A stretch of 64,000 nucleotides of DNA from Euglena gracilis (Eukaryota; Euglenida; Euglenophyceae; Euglenales): positions 2,232,001-2,296,000 of the forward strand of contig CP154954.1 of the NCBI GenBank assembly GCA_039621445.1, read 5' to 3'. A program made the position numbers and the translations under genes. Below the pieces are notes generated by a model, which saw only the letters and a program-made list of their open reading frames with translations, did no database searches and was not told the DNA's origin. Below are positions 20,182-30,977 of the stretch, in pieces (positions within the stretch are counted from its first letter, which is position 1; each line of letters begins with the position of its first letter).

Positions 20182-20860
20182 TGGGACAAAATGCTACAAC
20201 AGGACAAAAAGGTGTCATAGGGGGGCCTTTGTAGGCCCAGGGCCTTTGCAGGCCACTGGAGCAAAATGGTGTTGGAAGGGGGCCTTTGCAGGCCCAGGGC
20301 CTTTGCAGGCCACTGGGGCAAAATGGTGCAACAGACCGAAATGGTGTCACAGGGGGGCCTTTGCAGGCCCAGTGACTTTGCAGGACACTGGGGTAAAACG
20401 GTGTCACTGAGGGGTTGTGGTGGCAAAATGTTTTCCAATGTCAAGTCAAAACTGCTGCAAAGTGTCACTGAGGGGTTGGGGTGGCAAAATGTTTTTCAAT
20501 GTCAAGTCAAAACTGCAGCAAAATGTGTCAGAGCTTTTGGTGTAACATGTGCTGTGAAAACTGGGGGTTTGCCACTTCAATTGATCAGAAGTTTGGGATG
20601 CAATGCAGAACACCGAAAAGAAGACACTGGAGCTGAAAGTTCCACTTAATGGTTGGCAGATGGGGGGCCTTTGCAGGCCCAAAGGGGGGGGCCTTTGCAG
20701 GCCCAAAGACTGGGGGGGCCTTTTCAGGCCCAGGGTCTTTTCAGGCCAGTGGCCAGTGAAGGGGCCTTGTAAGGCCCTGTAGCAGGGGGGGCCTTTTCAG
20801 GCCCAATACAGCCAACAGCAGCATGGTGAAGTTCTGCAGCAGCAAGACCAATAAGGGCTG
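20135..20860. repeat. GGCCTTTGCAGGCCC minisatellite and a 62-bp tandem duplication
   Basis: Units of about 65 bp with GGGGGGCCTTTGCAGGCCCA and GGCCACTGG repeat at about 20140-20395 and again at 20660-20810. Between them, about 20400-20460 and 20461-20525 are near-identical tandem copies (GTGTCACTGAGGGGTTG, CAATGTCAAGTCAAAACTGC). Frames through the units are not credible genes. Confidence 0.8.
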
Positions 20861-20923
20861 AGAAGCCCAAGGACTTGGGTTCTTGAATGTCTTGTCTTAA
20901 GTCCGCTTTGTCAGCACCAGGCC

Positions 20924-21886
20924 TCAGGACAGAGTCTGTGTTGTCAACACAGGACTCAGGGGGGGGGCCTGAGTCCTGTGTTGACAACACAGACTTTGTC
21001 CTGAGTCCTGTGTTGACAACACAGACTTTGTCCAAAGGCACAAATGAGAGAGAGAAATCCAAAAGCCATTGAAAAGCAGCCAATGACCATAAAATTGGTG
21101 GCAGGTGGCGTTCCCGACCGTTTCTTGTTTGGCCTGCAAGTTTTTCATGGTGCCACTGGTCACGTTCAATGCTGGCTTTCCATCGTTGTGTGTTTGAAGC
21201 TCAAAGTTGCCAACGCGAAGTTCCAACAACGAATCTGGGCGGTGGCCCAGTTGGAAAGCAACCAGGAGCAAATTTAGGCGCTGCTCTTCATAGCATGACT
21301 GGAAGTTCGTTTTGTCATGCAACGTGACCAGTTCATCATCCGTCAGCACAGCGACTGCCTCCTTGATGGCCAAGTTTGTCCGAGCACGAGTGTAAGATGC
21401 ATTGAAAATCCGACAAAAATTTGGAAATTGAATTTGTGCACTCGGAACGATTCCAGACGCCGGCCGTGTTTGTTTGTACATGAGCGCCAGTGCGTTCACG
21501 TTAGTCTTCAACGTTTGTGGGCTCCACTCACGCACGGGAACACCTGCTGCGGCACACAAATTTCTTCTTTGCACCAAGGCAGCATCTCTCTGAGCAGCGT
21601 CATCAAAATGGAAGATCACCGCCAGTGTAAATTTGGCAAATGCAGCCATCCAATCGTCCAAATTGGACAAAATGCAACTCTGGTAGGCCAAAACCTTCGC
21701 AAAATCCTTGGCGCGTGATAAGATTTTTTTGATTTTTTTCTGTTCCCGCAGGGAGTCCTGGTTGCTCGGCAAAGGTGTTGCCAAACAACGCGGCGTCGGC
21801 CGGGGGTGGACGTGTGAGGTTTTGGGCCTGGTCCAAAGCGGCCAAAAAAACGTCCACTGGGGGTAATGCAATTGTGCTGCCATCAT
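20924..21886 (-). pseudogene. Truncated tyrosine recombinase (phage-integrase fold)
   Basis: The minus-strand frame shows a plausible N-terminal SAM-like part (DWMAAFAKFTLAVIFHFDD) and then the start of the catalytic domain: VLTDDELVTLHDK, LNLLLVAFQLGHRPDSLLEL and VTSGTMKNLQAKQ. The Arg in GHRPDSLLEL fits the first catalytic Arg of the family, and the Lys in MKNLQAK fits the beta-hairpin Lys. The frame then runs into the palindromic repeats. The HxxR, H/W and Tyr parts are missing, so it is inactive as it stands. The first in-frame Met pair is at about 21886, and coding may begin further upstream. Confidence 0.6.
20925..21005. repeat. Palindrome beside the recombinase fragment (left)
   Basis: GGACAGAGTCTGTGTTGTC and ACACAGGACTCAGG are followed, after a G-run, by CCTGAGTCCTGTGTTGAC and AACACAGACTTTGTCC. 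It is an imperfect hairpin with arms of about 36 bp. A further direct copy of the right arm follows at about 21001-21033. Confidence 0.8.
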
Positions 21887-21988
21887 TTTGTGTGGCCTGA
21901 AGAAAAAAGCATTGGTGATATATGAATCATCCGAGGTTAATAACACAGACTCTGTCCTGAGGCCTGGTGCTGTTACAAAGCGGACTTA

Positions 21989-22117
21989 AAGAACTGTGTT
22001 AACAACACAGACTCTGTCCTGAGTCCTGTGTTGACAACACGGACTCCGTCCTTCGGACGGAGTCCGTGTTGTCAACACAGGACTCAGGACAGAGTCTGTG
22101 TTGTTAACACAGTTCTT
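21989..22117. repeat. 129-bp perfect palindrome
   Basis: From AAGAACTGTGTTAACAACAC to its exact complement ending CACAGTTCTT, the arms are 63 bp each with a 3-nt loop (TTC at 22052-22054). It contains the same ACAACACAGACT and CTGAGTCCTGTGTTGAC words as the palindrome at 20925-21005. It abuts the right inverted repeat of the recombinase element. Confidence 0.9.
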
Positions 22118-22254
22118 GGTGTAGAGCTTGTACGTTTGACTTCTGGTATTGCACTTGTACTTGACTTCTGCCTGCACCAGCAGGACTTCAACTTCTGCCT
22201 GCACCAGCAGGACTTCTTCTGCCTGCACCAGCAGGGCTTGTGATCGATGATAGT

Positions 22255-22340
22255 TGAACTCTTGGCTTGGTTTGTCCCCACCAGGGGCTTTCAATTGTCC
22301 GCCATGTATTATGCGAAAAAAAATAGACACTCAGAAGTCA
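22255..22340 (-). repeat. Fragment of the E5-type 5' region
   Basis: On the minus strand, CTGAGTGTCTATTTTTTTT (22314-22334), then ATGGCGGACAATTGAAAG and CCCCTGGTGGGG, match E5 at 38202-38263 (ATGTCGGACAACTGAAAG). GCTGGTGCAGGCAGAAG repeats follow at 22155-22235. It is non-coding. Confidence 0.7.
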
Positions 22341-22342
22341 GA

Positions 22343-22466
22343 AGTGGGGAGAGTCCTACCAGGATCGCATTTAGGATTTGCGTACTAAGGGTGTTTCCTA
22401 ACTTTCATGAACGAGCCCCACACACACACAAGCACACACAAGCCCACAGACACCCACCCACCCACC

Positions 22467-22512
<46 letters not shown>

Positions 22513-22906
22513 GACAAAAGGGCCCACGCCCCTCAGGGCAAGGCCAGCGAGAAGCGAAGTGAAACCAAAGAGTGACTGGCGGGTGCAACGGCTCGCGGTG
22601 ACCCGTCCCGACGGCAAAGAACAGCACGCCGACACGGGCGACGCGCTCGCACGGGCGACGCACGGGCACGACACGCGCGAGACATGTGCGAGCCGTGCCG
22701 AGCCGTGCCGAGCCGTGCCGAGCCGTGCCGAGCCGTGCCGAGCCGAGCCGAGCCGAGCCGTGCCTAAAAATTTTTTTTTCATGAACGGAAAATGAAAGGA
22801 AAGGTCTCACAGATTTTATCTTTCTTTCATAGCATTTTTCACGAACTGCACCACCCTAGTCCGATTTTCCTCTATTTGGCTTAAAAAGGGGCGGCGTTAT
22901 CGGAAA
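22343..22906. repeat. Duplicated block with CA microsatellite and GTGCCGAGCC minisatellite, copy 1
   Basis: Near-identical to 54676-55281. It contains (CCCA)n and (CA)n at about 22424-22511, a unique part (about 22515-22680), the 10-bp unit GTGCCGAGCC at about 22688-22760, and a 3' part ending CGTTATCGGAAA. The unique part and the 10-bp repeat also occur inverted at about 30978-31320. Frames here are low-complexity. Confidence 0.88.
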
Positions 22907-24143
22907 CACAATTTTGTAGTATTTTATTGTGGCAAAATACGCTATTGCGACGTACTGGTAAATAAACGTTGGCTTGCTACTGATTTGCTCACATGTACTT
23001 GGGGATGCACACCACAGCACAATTTTGGTTTTGATTTCACCCAACGTCGTGTTTTTTTCCTGTCCCGCACCGCATCTAGATGCTGTGGGATTCAAGACAA
23101 AAATACAGCCCACGTTTTCCATGCTGTGCATCAGGATGTTCCAGTGCACAAGCTGAACAGACCAGTAGCACCCATGCAAAGACCTCAAATCCCCTCTGGA
23201 TATACTATACACCCTGGATATGCTATACACACTATACACACACAATCTCTCCAAGGAGATCCGCATCAAGCGCTTTTTTTCCTTTAGTGGCACAAATTGA
23301 GAATGAAAACACATTGGCAATCTCAAACAACAAGGAGCTGAGGGGTGATGGATTCTTGGTGAGCGTCAAATGAATTTGTATTTCGGGAATCTCGCGAAAT
23401 CTTACGCATATGCAATATTGAGTTTGGGCTTTCGCACGGGCAGAGGCATGGTGAAACTCGTAGTTGTTCTTGAAGCGTTGTTTTGGACTTTTTAGAAAAG
23501 TGTTTGATGACAAATGAATTAGAGTGAGTATATATGTTCAGTCCCAAGTTTAGGTGTGATTTTGAATGCTCCTGGTGGGAAGAAATACGGGGGCTTTGCA
23601 AACGTATCGCATTCCTGGTGTCGAGGACAGTGTATTTTCTGAAGAGTCCCATGGCAGTCTTTGGTCAACATCTGCTACAGTGCCTCAACTTGGCCATTTT
23701 TTGAAAAAACTTTGAAAAAGGGGAAGGGATAATCATTTTCAGACCCTCTGATTTTCTGCACTTTTTTGGCTTTGTTGCACTCTTAACCCCCTCCTTTCAG
23801 AGTTGTGGTTTTCACGGACACGTTTGGGGTGTATCTTGATGCTATTCAATTTGTGTGGCAATCTTTTGTCTCCCAAAACTGTCGTTTCCCCCCCCACAAC
23901 TGAAATGTTTTTTGTATGTGTTTCTGCATCTGCATGTTTTAAAACAGTTTTCCAAAAAGAGCTGGTTTTCATTTTGATTGGGCCTTTTTCAAGGACGATT
24001 ATTTATTACACATGTTCAATATTTCACGCAGAGTAATGTGGAACATTTCACGGGGATGCATTCATTCAATAAAATTCAAATTGGGTCAAAGTAATGGTGT
24101 TTGGGAGCCAAGGAATATATCATTTTCTCGGTGTAGTTAGTGC
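22907..24143. other. Gene-poor stretch
   Basis: The base composition is AT-richer and no frame is longer than about 160 codons. The longest (22856-23326, minus) has no recognisable motif. I see no repeats shared with the rest of the window. Confidence 0.5.
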
Positions 24144-24814
24144 AGGTCAACTGGGCTGCTCTTTGAACTTCGCCAAGACCACGCCCTGGGCCCTGGGACA
24201 CGGCACATGCCTTCCCTCCCCGAGGATTCCGTACTGCGGCGGGCATCCGTCATCCCAACCATATATACACCAGATTCCGGCGTCTCGGTCCTGGGTGTCC
24301 CAATTCACCACCCGGCTTCCCGTGGCTTTGTTCGTCAGCAGTTAGACAGCTCATCTCCAAGAATGAACAGGCCTGCACCTTGCTGGGCTCTGTACGCGAC
24401 CCGCAAGTACAGCTGTCCTTGCTTCTTTTCTGCCTCGACGCTTGCAAGTTCAGCTCACTGCTTCGCAGCGCTCACTGCGTGCCGTTCACTGACCTCCTGT
24501 CCCGTGCGGACAGCTGTCTCCGGTCCACCTTCCAACAGATCCTGGATTGCTCGGTATCAGACACACAATGGGCCCAGGCTTCCCTTCCCCTACGCCAGGG
24601 CGGGTTCGGCATACGGTTATCCATCGACAGCGTGCTACCTGCCCGTCCGAGTGCCCTGTTGTCATGGATTACCTGTGCACCATCCTCCTTGGGTTTGGGC
24701 AACATCTCACGGGCCCCGATTGATGGACTGCCCGAATTTCTGTCCGGTCTACAGACACGACTGGGTGACGCCTTTGAACCAGTGCGGAAATGGATCGGGG
24801 AGAGTTCCTTAAGT
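24144..24814 (+). pseudogene. E2 retrotransposon fragment, copy 2
   Basis: This is near-identical to 12172-12843. I noticed a one-base deletion (AGCTCATC versus AGCTGCATC) that breaks the frame, plus a few substitutions. It covers the E2 thumb and connector only. It stops at TTCCTTAAGT, and the following AAGTAAGTCC is unrelated to E2. The next part of E2 (from 12750 onward) is found instead at 51696, overlapping this copy by about 94 bp. Confidence 0.9.
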
Positions 24815-24905
24815 AAGTAAGTCCAACACACACACCTACCAACCACAGTCCCAGGGACCCGTGGTGAACCAAGGGCTGCCCAGCAGCAACACATTCGGGA
24901 CCAAA

Positions 24906-26190
24906 ATGTCCCCCACATTTCCCCAAATCTCCCCCAAATGGGGGGAAATCGTGGACCAAATGGCCCCCACTTTTCCCCAAATCTCCCCCAGATGGGGGGA
25001 GATCGTGGACCAACTGGCCCTCCCATTGCTGAACTACTTCGCCAGCTGCTGCAAACAGCCACATGAGCTAAGTGAACCGCGCCTGGACTCTTTGCCTCCC
25101 GCCCTCCCCAGCCCTGTGCCCTGCCAACAAAAGGGGGGGGGCAGAGGTGATTCCGGTGCAGAAAAAACCCCGGACGACCAACCCACCCAAAAAGCCAACC
25201 CCTACCCCACAAATCGCCAGAATCCTGGAAAAACTCAGGAATCTTACCCCCCGGGACAAGGCCGAGCTCTCACAGGTGGTGGCAAAAAATCAGGCAGACC
25301 GAGCCGCCCGGGCAAAAAATCGCCCCCCGCCAGCCAGCCCGCTGACAAATGATGTGGTGGATGCGGACGACTGGTCCGTCCTCTCCGCCACCGAAGAATC
25401 CATCGCCGGTGAGTGGGCCGGTAGGGCACGTAAGTACAAGAAGCCTCTCGTAAGGCAATGGCTTACAGAGGTGCAGACAGCCGTACCTACTCCCCCGCCC
25501 TACGCTCCGGGGCGCACGTGGTCGGACCTGGGTGATGACGACGTCGAGCTCATCCTGTATTGCCTTTGTGCTTCGGAGGCCCGGCGGAAGGAAGGGGGGA
25601 AAGCCTGCTGGGGCATTTCAGGGACCAATCTGCTTTTCCTTGCCCGGGAGAGGGAAAACCATCGGAACATCCTGAACTGCGGCGACATCGAGCAAAACCC
25701 TGGACCATCTCCCATGGGGCCAGCGAGCCAGCCGCACCTCCTCACGCCGGATGAGGTTTGGGAAGAAGTCTACTGGAACCGCCAACGCTGGAGGTGGGCA
25801 CGGATCCGCCAACCAGCCATAGACGGCCCGTCGTCTGCCTCGACCACAGCTCCTCCTCGTCATGAGGGGAGAGAATACGCCAAGTGCCTGCTGTGCGGCG
25901 AATTCTTCGGCCTAGACTCTCTTCCGGCACTGGAGTCGCACCGATGCCAGACGGGCGAACAGGTGGGAAATATCTTCTCCATCCCATCAGTGAGGGAGGA
26001 TTCATGGAGGTGGGATCTAGAGCATCTGGAATCCTTGCCAAATGGAGAGTGGTGGTCGATCCGATGCAAAGTCTGTGGGTGGTCGACAGAGACACCGTAC
26101 CCTTCACCCATTGTGGAGCACCTACGCACCTGCCAGCCACCTTCTCTGTCCGACGGTGAAGAGGAGAGCAGCGACGAATGGGAACGATGA
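24906..26190 (+). pseudogene. E4 ORF1: 2A peptide followed by zinc fingers
   Basis: I take the ATG at 24906 as the likely start. That frame encodes two copies of APTFPQISPRWGEIVDQ, then meets a G9 run (25133-25141), after which coding continues one frame over (VIPVQKKPRTTNPPKKP). Downstream are ILNCGDIEQNPGP (2A, 25681-25707) and two Cys/His clusters: CLLCGEFFGLDSLPALESHRC and CKVCGWSTETP..HLRTC. The protein ends with an acidic tail (DGEEESSDEWER). By analogy with other non-LTR ORF1 proteins it probably binds element RNA, which is inference. A single-base change in the G-run would restore one frame. Confidence 0.7.
25681..25707 (+). other. 2A-like peptide GDIEQNPGP
   Basis: It matches the D-(V/I)-E-x-N-P-G-P consensus that makes ribosomes skip the Gly-Pro bond. 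The preceding context is ILNC. It would release an N-terminal part of ORF1 from the zinc-finger part. Confidence 0.85.
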
Positions 26191-26530
26191 CGACGACGAC
26201 AGCGACAGCGGCGACCCCAGCGGCCGGAGCCCTGGCTCGTTCACCCCAGCCGACAGCAGCGGAGCTGCAACCTTGGTCGTGCAACCCCAGACACCGGCCG
26301 GGGCCACGGACCTTGGCCTATTAGGTGGCAGACACTCGGCGCACGGTAAACTCCACCATCGCACACCCGCCCCACTCCCATCCCATCTGCCCGCTGCGCC
26401 ATGGGGCTCACAAGACGCCCCGAGAGGACGGTCCACCACCTCCAGACACCGTGGACACGCGGCCGGCTGCTACCCCATGGGGGCTTCCCCACGGGCACAG
26501 AGCGGCAGGGGCGCAGATATCCTCACTACG

Positions 26531-26557
26531 GGAGACGTGGAGAGCAACCCAGGCCCC
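26531..26557 (+). other. 2A-like peptide GDVESNPGP (E4, second)
   Basis: It has the full 2A consensus, preceded by SGRGADILTT. The same SGRG(A/D)DILT context precedes the E6 2A. Confidence 0.88.
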
Positions 26558-27530
26558 ACCAACGCCGGGCGGGTTTCTGCCGACCCCTCCCTCCCGGCGC
26601 CGCGCGAAGACTTTATGCTGGACCCGCAGTGGTTCAATGCGGTGGTACGGGCACTGTCGCCCCATAACCCGCCCACCATCGACGCCTTCGCCGACTACAA
26701 CAACAGTCAACTGGATCACTTTTGGTCGCAAAGGGATGATGCCTTCCTCCAGAACTGGAACCTGCCAAACCCTCTGTGGTGCAACCCACCTTTCTCCCTG
26801 CTCCCCCGTGTTTTGGAACACGTCCTCCGCCAAGGGGGCAACATCATTCTCCTTGCACCGGAGTGGTCCACCGCACTAGCCGCCCTGCGGCGCATTTCCA
26901 CGGACTATTTGACCTTGCCGCGGTGCCCTATCTACAGGGCCCGAGGGACAGCGCTACTGCCGGCTCCCGCATGGACGACCACTGCCCTGCGGATCTGCCA
27001 CTCAGGCAGCAACCCCTCATGCGGCGCCCTGCTCCCACCGGGCCTCCACCATGGAGCCGACAGCCGGCAACGCCTGCCACGCCATGCGTGCGCCCCTTAC
27101 CCGCTCGCACCGCTCCTCTCCCCAGGGCAGCAGCGCCTTGTCAGAGCACGTCGATCCACCCATGGCGGCGAAGTCTTCCACCTCGGGGATTACGCCGGCC
27201 GGACGTTCCTTGTCTACCATAATGCCCTTTGGGACATCCGGGGTCCCTCCCCCCGTTGGTGCCAACGCTGTGGGTTGTGGCAATGGCCATGGGACTGCCC
27301 CACGCTACTCCCCCAACATTTCGCCGCTCCCAAACCACCACTCCTGCGCCCAGCTTTCCGGTTGACCCCCACTCCTCACTCCCTCCTCCACAAGCCACGG
27401 GCACCACCGGCTCAAGAGGCTGCGCCCATCTCCCTGCCAAAAAACGGCCTTGGTAGTCCACCCACGAGCGGCGTTCGCGTGCGGAGGGCACACCGCGGAC
27501 GAGGCAGCCTCCTCACCTGTGGCGATGTGG

Positions 27531-27557
27531 AGGAGAACCCGGGGCCAGCCAAGCGCC
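27531..27557 (+). other. 2A-like peptide GDVEENPGP (E4, third)
   Basis: It has the full 2A consensus, preceded by GRGSLLTC. It would separate the methyltransferase-like part from the RT-RLE part. Confidence 0.9.
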
Positions 27558-28238
27558 CGGCCCCCCTGTCACCTCGCGGTGCACCGGCCGCGGCAGATGC
27601 CCGGGACCACGACCACCTCTTCTTGGACCTGGCTCACCCAGAACACGACGCCGCGGTGGTCATTGATAACGCGGGGCAGGAGTCCAACCTCCGGGGGCAG
27701 CCCGCGTACAACCTTGTCGTGGGCCCTTCCCCATGCGACATCACCCACGTACTACAGCAAAAAATCCCAACCCTCATTCACCTTCCCTCCGCCTGCCAAC
27801 AACCTGTCTTTGACACCATGGCAGATGTCATCAACACATACGCACTCGCACCCTCAGACGCCGCTTTATTCGGCGTGCTCTCCTTCCCAAAGCTCGTCCT
27901 CCGGCCGGCGTCAACCACGAAACCGCCCCCAGCAGCGGAGCTGGAGTCCATCCTGATGAGGCGCACCAAACTATTCCGCGAGGGAGACTACACCACCCTT
28001 TTGACGGAAGCACTGAAGGACACGCAGACACGACATTCCATCGTAGAAACCAGGGCGGAAAAACGCTCCAGAACACGGCCGACTGCCCTCAGTGAGGCGA
28101 TAACGAGACGGGTACGCACCCTCACTGCAGAAGGGGCGTCCGCGAAGGCAGTCCAAATACTGCTCTCCGAGGGCGCGCACCAACCAGACGACCCAGACGT
28201 CTGGGTTGCCCTGGAGAAGCTGCATCCTGCCGGCATAA

Positions 28239-30551
28239 ATGTCGACACCAACCGCCTCCCGCGACACATTAGGCCATTCCCTGAGAACCACACCCCGCCC
28301 GGAATGGGAGGACAGGCTGAAGGAGGCCATCCGCCGATTCCCGCGGGGATCTGCACCCGGACCGTCTGGACTGCGGCCCAGCCACCTCCAAGATTGTCTG
28401 CGTAGGCCGGGCCGGGGAGCAAAGCTGATCACTGCCCTGGCGCGGCTGACTCAGGTTTGGGTAGACGGCCAGATACCACCGCACCACGCTGCGGCCTGGT
28501 GCTGCGCGAATCTGACACCTCTCCGTGAGAAGGACAACGGGGTACGACCGGTGGCGGTTGGGGAAACCATTCGGCGCCTGGTGGGGAAGACGCTGCTCCA
28601 GACACGAAATGCCCGGTCTGAGGTGGCAACACTCGCCCCCACACAGGTCGGGGTAGGGGTACGAAACGCGGCCGAAGCCGTCGCCCTGGGCATGCAACAC
28701 CTCGTCATGCAGCTGGGGGATACCTCGCCCTGGGTTTCCCTCCAGGTGGACTACTCCAACGCTTTTAACACATTGGACCGCGGCGCGATCCTCACAGAGG
28801 CTGAGACACGCACCCCCAGCCTGTACAATTTCCTAAGGTTTGCATACAGTGGGCCCGTTCCCCTTTTCTGTGGCGGCCGTTCCATCCTGTCACAACGGGG
28901 GACACACCAAGGCTGCCCTTTGGGCCCCATCGGGTTCGCCCTGGCGCTGCAGCCGCTGCTGGAGCAGATTACCAGGGACGGCCAGCTGCTATGGAACAGC
29001 TGGTACCTGGACGACGGCCTGCTGGTCGGGACCCCGGACAGGATTGAACACTGCCTACGTTTCCTACTGCAAGAGTCCCACCGTGTAGGTCTGGGCCTCA
29101 ACCTGCAAAAATGCGTCATGTGGGGCCCGGGAGCGAGGAGCACGCCCAGCTGTGACAGAATGCAAGTAGTCCCTTGGGCACAAGGGGAAGGTATCACCGT
29201 CCTTGGTATCCCAGTTGACCACCCTGCGTCCTCGGACACTACCAAGACAGCGTGGGAAGACGCCGCCGCCAAAATCGAAAAGGCCTCCTCTACCATTACT
29301 GCCCTGACCGACGCCCAGGTAGCGCATCACCTGCTCCGGAGCTGCCTGGACGGCTGCAAGGTGAACCACCTCCTGCGTGCGTCCAACTCATATGGCAGTC
29401 CAGACCAAGTAAGGAGCTGATCGGAGGTGATCATGAACGCCTTCGAGGATGTTCTGGGCACTTCGCTGAATTCGCAACATCGGACCCAGGCCTCGCTGCC
29501 CCTATCCAGTGGCGGCTGCGGCCTCCGCATTCCGTCCTACACTCAGCCTGCAGCAAGGATCTCCTGCCTCGCAGACTTCTACTCCGATGGGGCCCGGCGA
29601 GTGGGTGTGCCCGACTACGCAACCGGCCCGCAACTGTCCCTTGTCACGCCCGCATTGGACGACCTCAGGGGCAGGCTGGGAGCGAATCATGCCACAGTTA
29701 CCGCTTTCCTCAACAACCCACAGCGAATTGCCTCCGCGGACCAAGAACCACGGAAACAAAAGTGGTGGAACCATGAGCTGGGCAAGAAGGCAATGGACGA
29801 CCTGGTGGACCAGGCCCGGCCCCGGGACCAGAACCGCCTCCTTGAACAGGCCACGGGGTTTGGACACGGCTGGATGGCGGCTACCCCCTCGCACAACTCC
29901 CACACCACCTTCTCCAGCGAGGAATACACCCTGGGACTGAAATGGTGGCTGGGTCTCCCGGTTTTGAATGACATCAGCCAGCCGTGCACAGGATGCGGCC
30001 AGCCCCTGGATAAGGAAGGCGACCACCTCCTCTGCTGCTGCAGGAACAACTTCGCAACCCGCCACAACGCTGTTCAGGAGGCCCTATTTTAAACCTTGTC
30101 CAACAGCGGGCAGCGGGTGCAGAAGGAGGTTTCACTCCCGACGGCCCGAGACAGCCATCTCCGCCCTGCGGACCTCCTCCTGGACTGCTGGTCTGAGGGG
30201 AAGCCGACGGCGCTGGACGTCACCGTCTGCCACGGTTGGCAGGCAACAGAACACGCCGCAACCCGGGAACGCTGGAGATCCTTCCTGAAGAGGAGGGAGG
30301 ATGCCAAAAAGCAAAAATACAACATCCCATGTCAGCAAGCAGGGTGGGGCTTCACGCCTTTCGCCCTTGGCACATGGGGCGGCATGGGACCGGAAACGGC
30401 CAAGACACTAAGCAGAGTCGCCAAACGCGCCTCGTCCTGGCAACAGGGCGCCGAGCGCGAAACCAAGGAGGCGGAAACATACCAAAATGTGGCCATCGCC
30501 CTGCTCCGAGAGGTATTCCACCTCCTACAACCCAAGCACTTACTTCGTTAA
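28239..30551 (+). pseudogene. E4 reverse transcriptase, zinc motif and restriction-like endonuclease
   Basis: One frame runs through with two in-frame stops (TGA at 29418-29420, TAA at 30090-30092). RT: RGSAPGPSGLRPSHLQD, VRPVAVGETIRRLVGK, LQVDYSNAFNTLDR (motif A), GTHQGCPLGPIGFALAL (B), WYLDDGLLVG (C), NLQKCVMWGP. Then come the thumb (LLRSCLDGCKVNHLLRA), the zinc motif CTGCGQPLDKEGDHLLCC, RHNAVQEAL, and the RLE with PADLLLDCWSEGKPTALDV (D-x14-D). The C terminus is KHLLR. All RT catalytic residues are present. The ATG at 28239 is only an internal Met after the frameshift. Its closest relative in the window is E5. Confidence 0.88.
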
Positions 30552-30622
30552 TGACAAAAAAAAAAGAGCCGCCGCAACACAAGCACCTACTTCGTTAATG
30601 ACAAAAAAAAAAGAGCCACAGC

Positions 30623-30711
<89 letters not shown>

Positions 30712-30715
30712 CCAC
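30535..30715. repeat. Tandem duplication of the E4 end and a CA microsatellite
   Basis: About 50 bp containing TTACTTCGTTAATGAC, A10 and GAGCC occurs twice (about 30537-30586 and 30588-30625). (CA)n of roughly 40 units follows at about 30625-30709. The frames opened by the microsatellite are spurious. Confidence 0.88.
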
Positions 30716-30977
30716 CAACCGCCCCCGCCCGCGCCCCGTTGCCCACCTCTCCCCCACCAACCGACGACCATACCAGACGGATCGCAGCGCCGCCCTGCCC
30801 CTCACCCCAGCCCTCCCCCTGCACCTTATATTGAAGATGGGCTTTGCCCGTTTTCCTCCCTCCTAGCCCCTCGACACTTGTACAGGAGAGGCTTTTATTC
30901 CGCACGTGAAGTATTTCCGTTCACTTTTAATCCGCCGCTCTTAAACCGTTTTAGACCGCCGAAACAAGGACCCCCTG

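Larger units (their letters stand above)
20897..21989. mobile_element. Tyrosine-recombinase element bounded by inverted repeats
   Basis: The left boundary starts TTAAGTCCGCTTTGT at 20897. The right boundary ends with its reverse complement, ACAAAGCGGACTTAA, at 21989. The arms extend about 45 bp with a 2-bp indel (shared CAGCACCAGGCCTCAGGAC). Between them is a minus-strand tyrosine recombinase fragment. Further inverted copies of CTGAGTCCTGTGTTG and ACAACACAGACT lie at both sides. Crypton-like or DIRS-like ancestry is possible, but neither normally has such simple inverted ends. Confidence 0.65.
26042..28405 (+). pseudogene. E4 ORF2 N-terminal part: 2A, methyltransferase-like domain, 2A, FPK module
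   Basis: The 787-codon frame holds, in order: an acidic run (NDDDDDSDSGD), the 2A GDVESNPGP (26531-26557), and a domain with TIDAFADYNNSQLDHFWS, LWCNPPFSLLPRVLEHVL and NIILLAPEW. Then come a CxxC motif (WCQRCGLWQW), a second 2A GDVEENPGP (27531-27557), and LFGVLSFPKLVLR with RRTKLFREGDYTTLL, a module shared with E5. NPPF and its surroundings resemble the N6-adenine methyltransferase-like domain known from DIRS elements. A frameshift near 28300 separates it from the RT frame. The ATG at 26042 may not be the true start. Confidence 0.75.
24815..30551 (+). mobile_element. E4: RLE-type non-LTR retrotransposon with three 2A motifs
   Basis: E4 runs from just after the E2 fragment to the last stop near 30551. 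Order: ORF1 with a 2A and Cys/His fingers, a central part with a second 2A and a methyltransferase-like domain, a third 2A, an N-terminal FPK module, RT, zinc motif and RLE. The lesions I see are a frameshift in a G9 run (25133-25141), an ORF1/ORF2 frame change at 26188, a frameshift near 28300 and in-frame stops at 29418 and 30090. The 52-bp 3' motif of E5/E6 is absent. The end of the frame (LLR-stop, A10, GAGCC) is tandemly duplicated at 30535-30620. Confidence 0.85.

Noticed and set aside
30540-30905. Thr-His and Val-Cys frames across the CA microsatellite
   Set aside because: These are dinucleotide repeat translations, present on both strands, with no conserved part.
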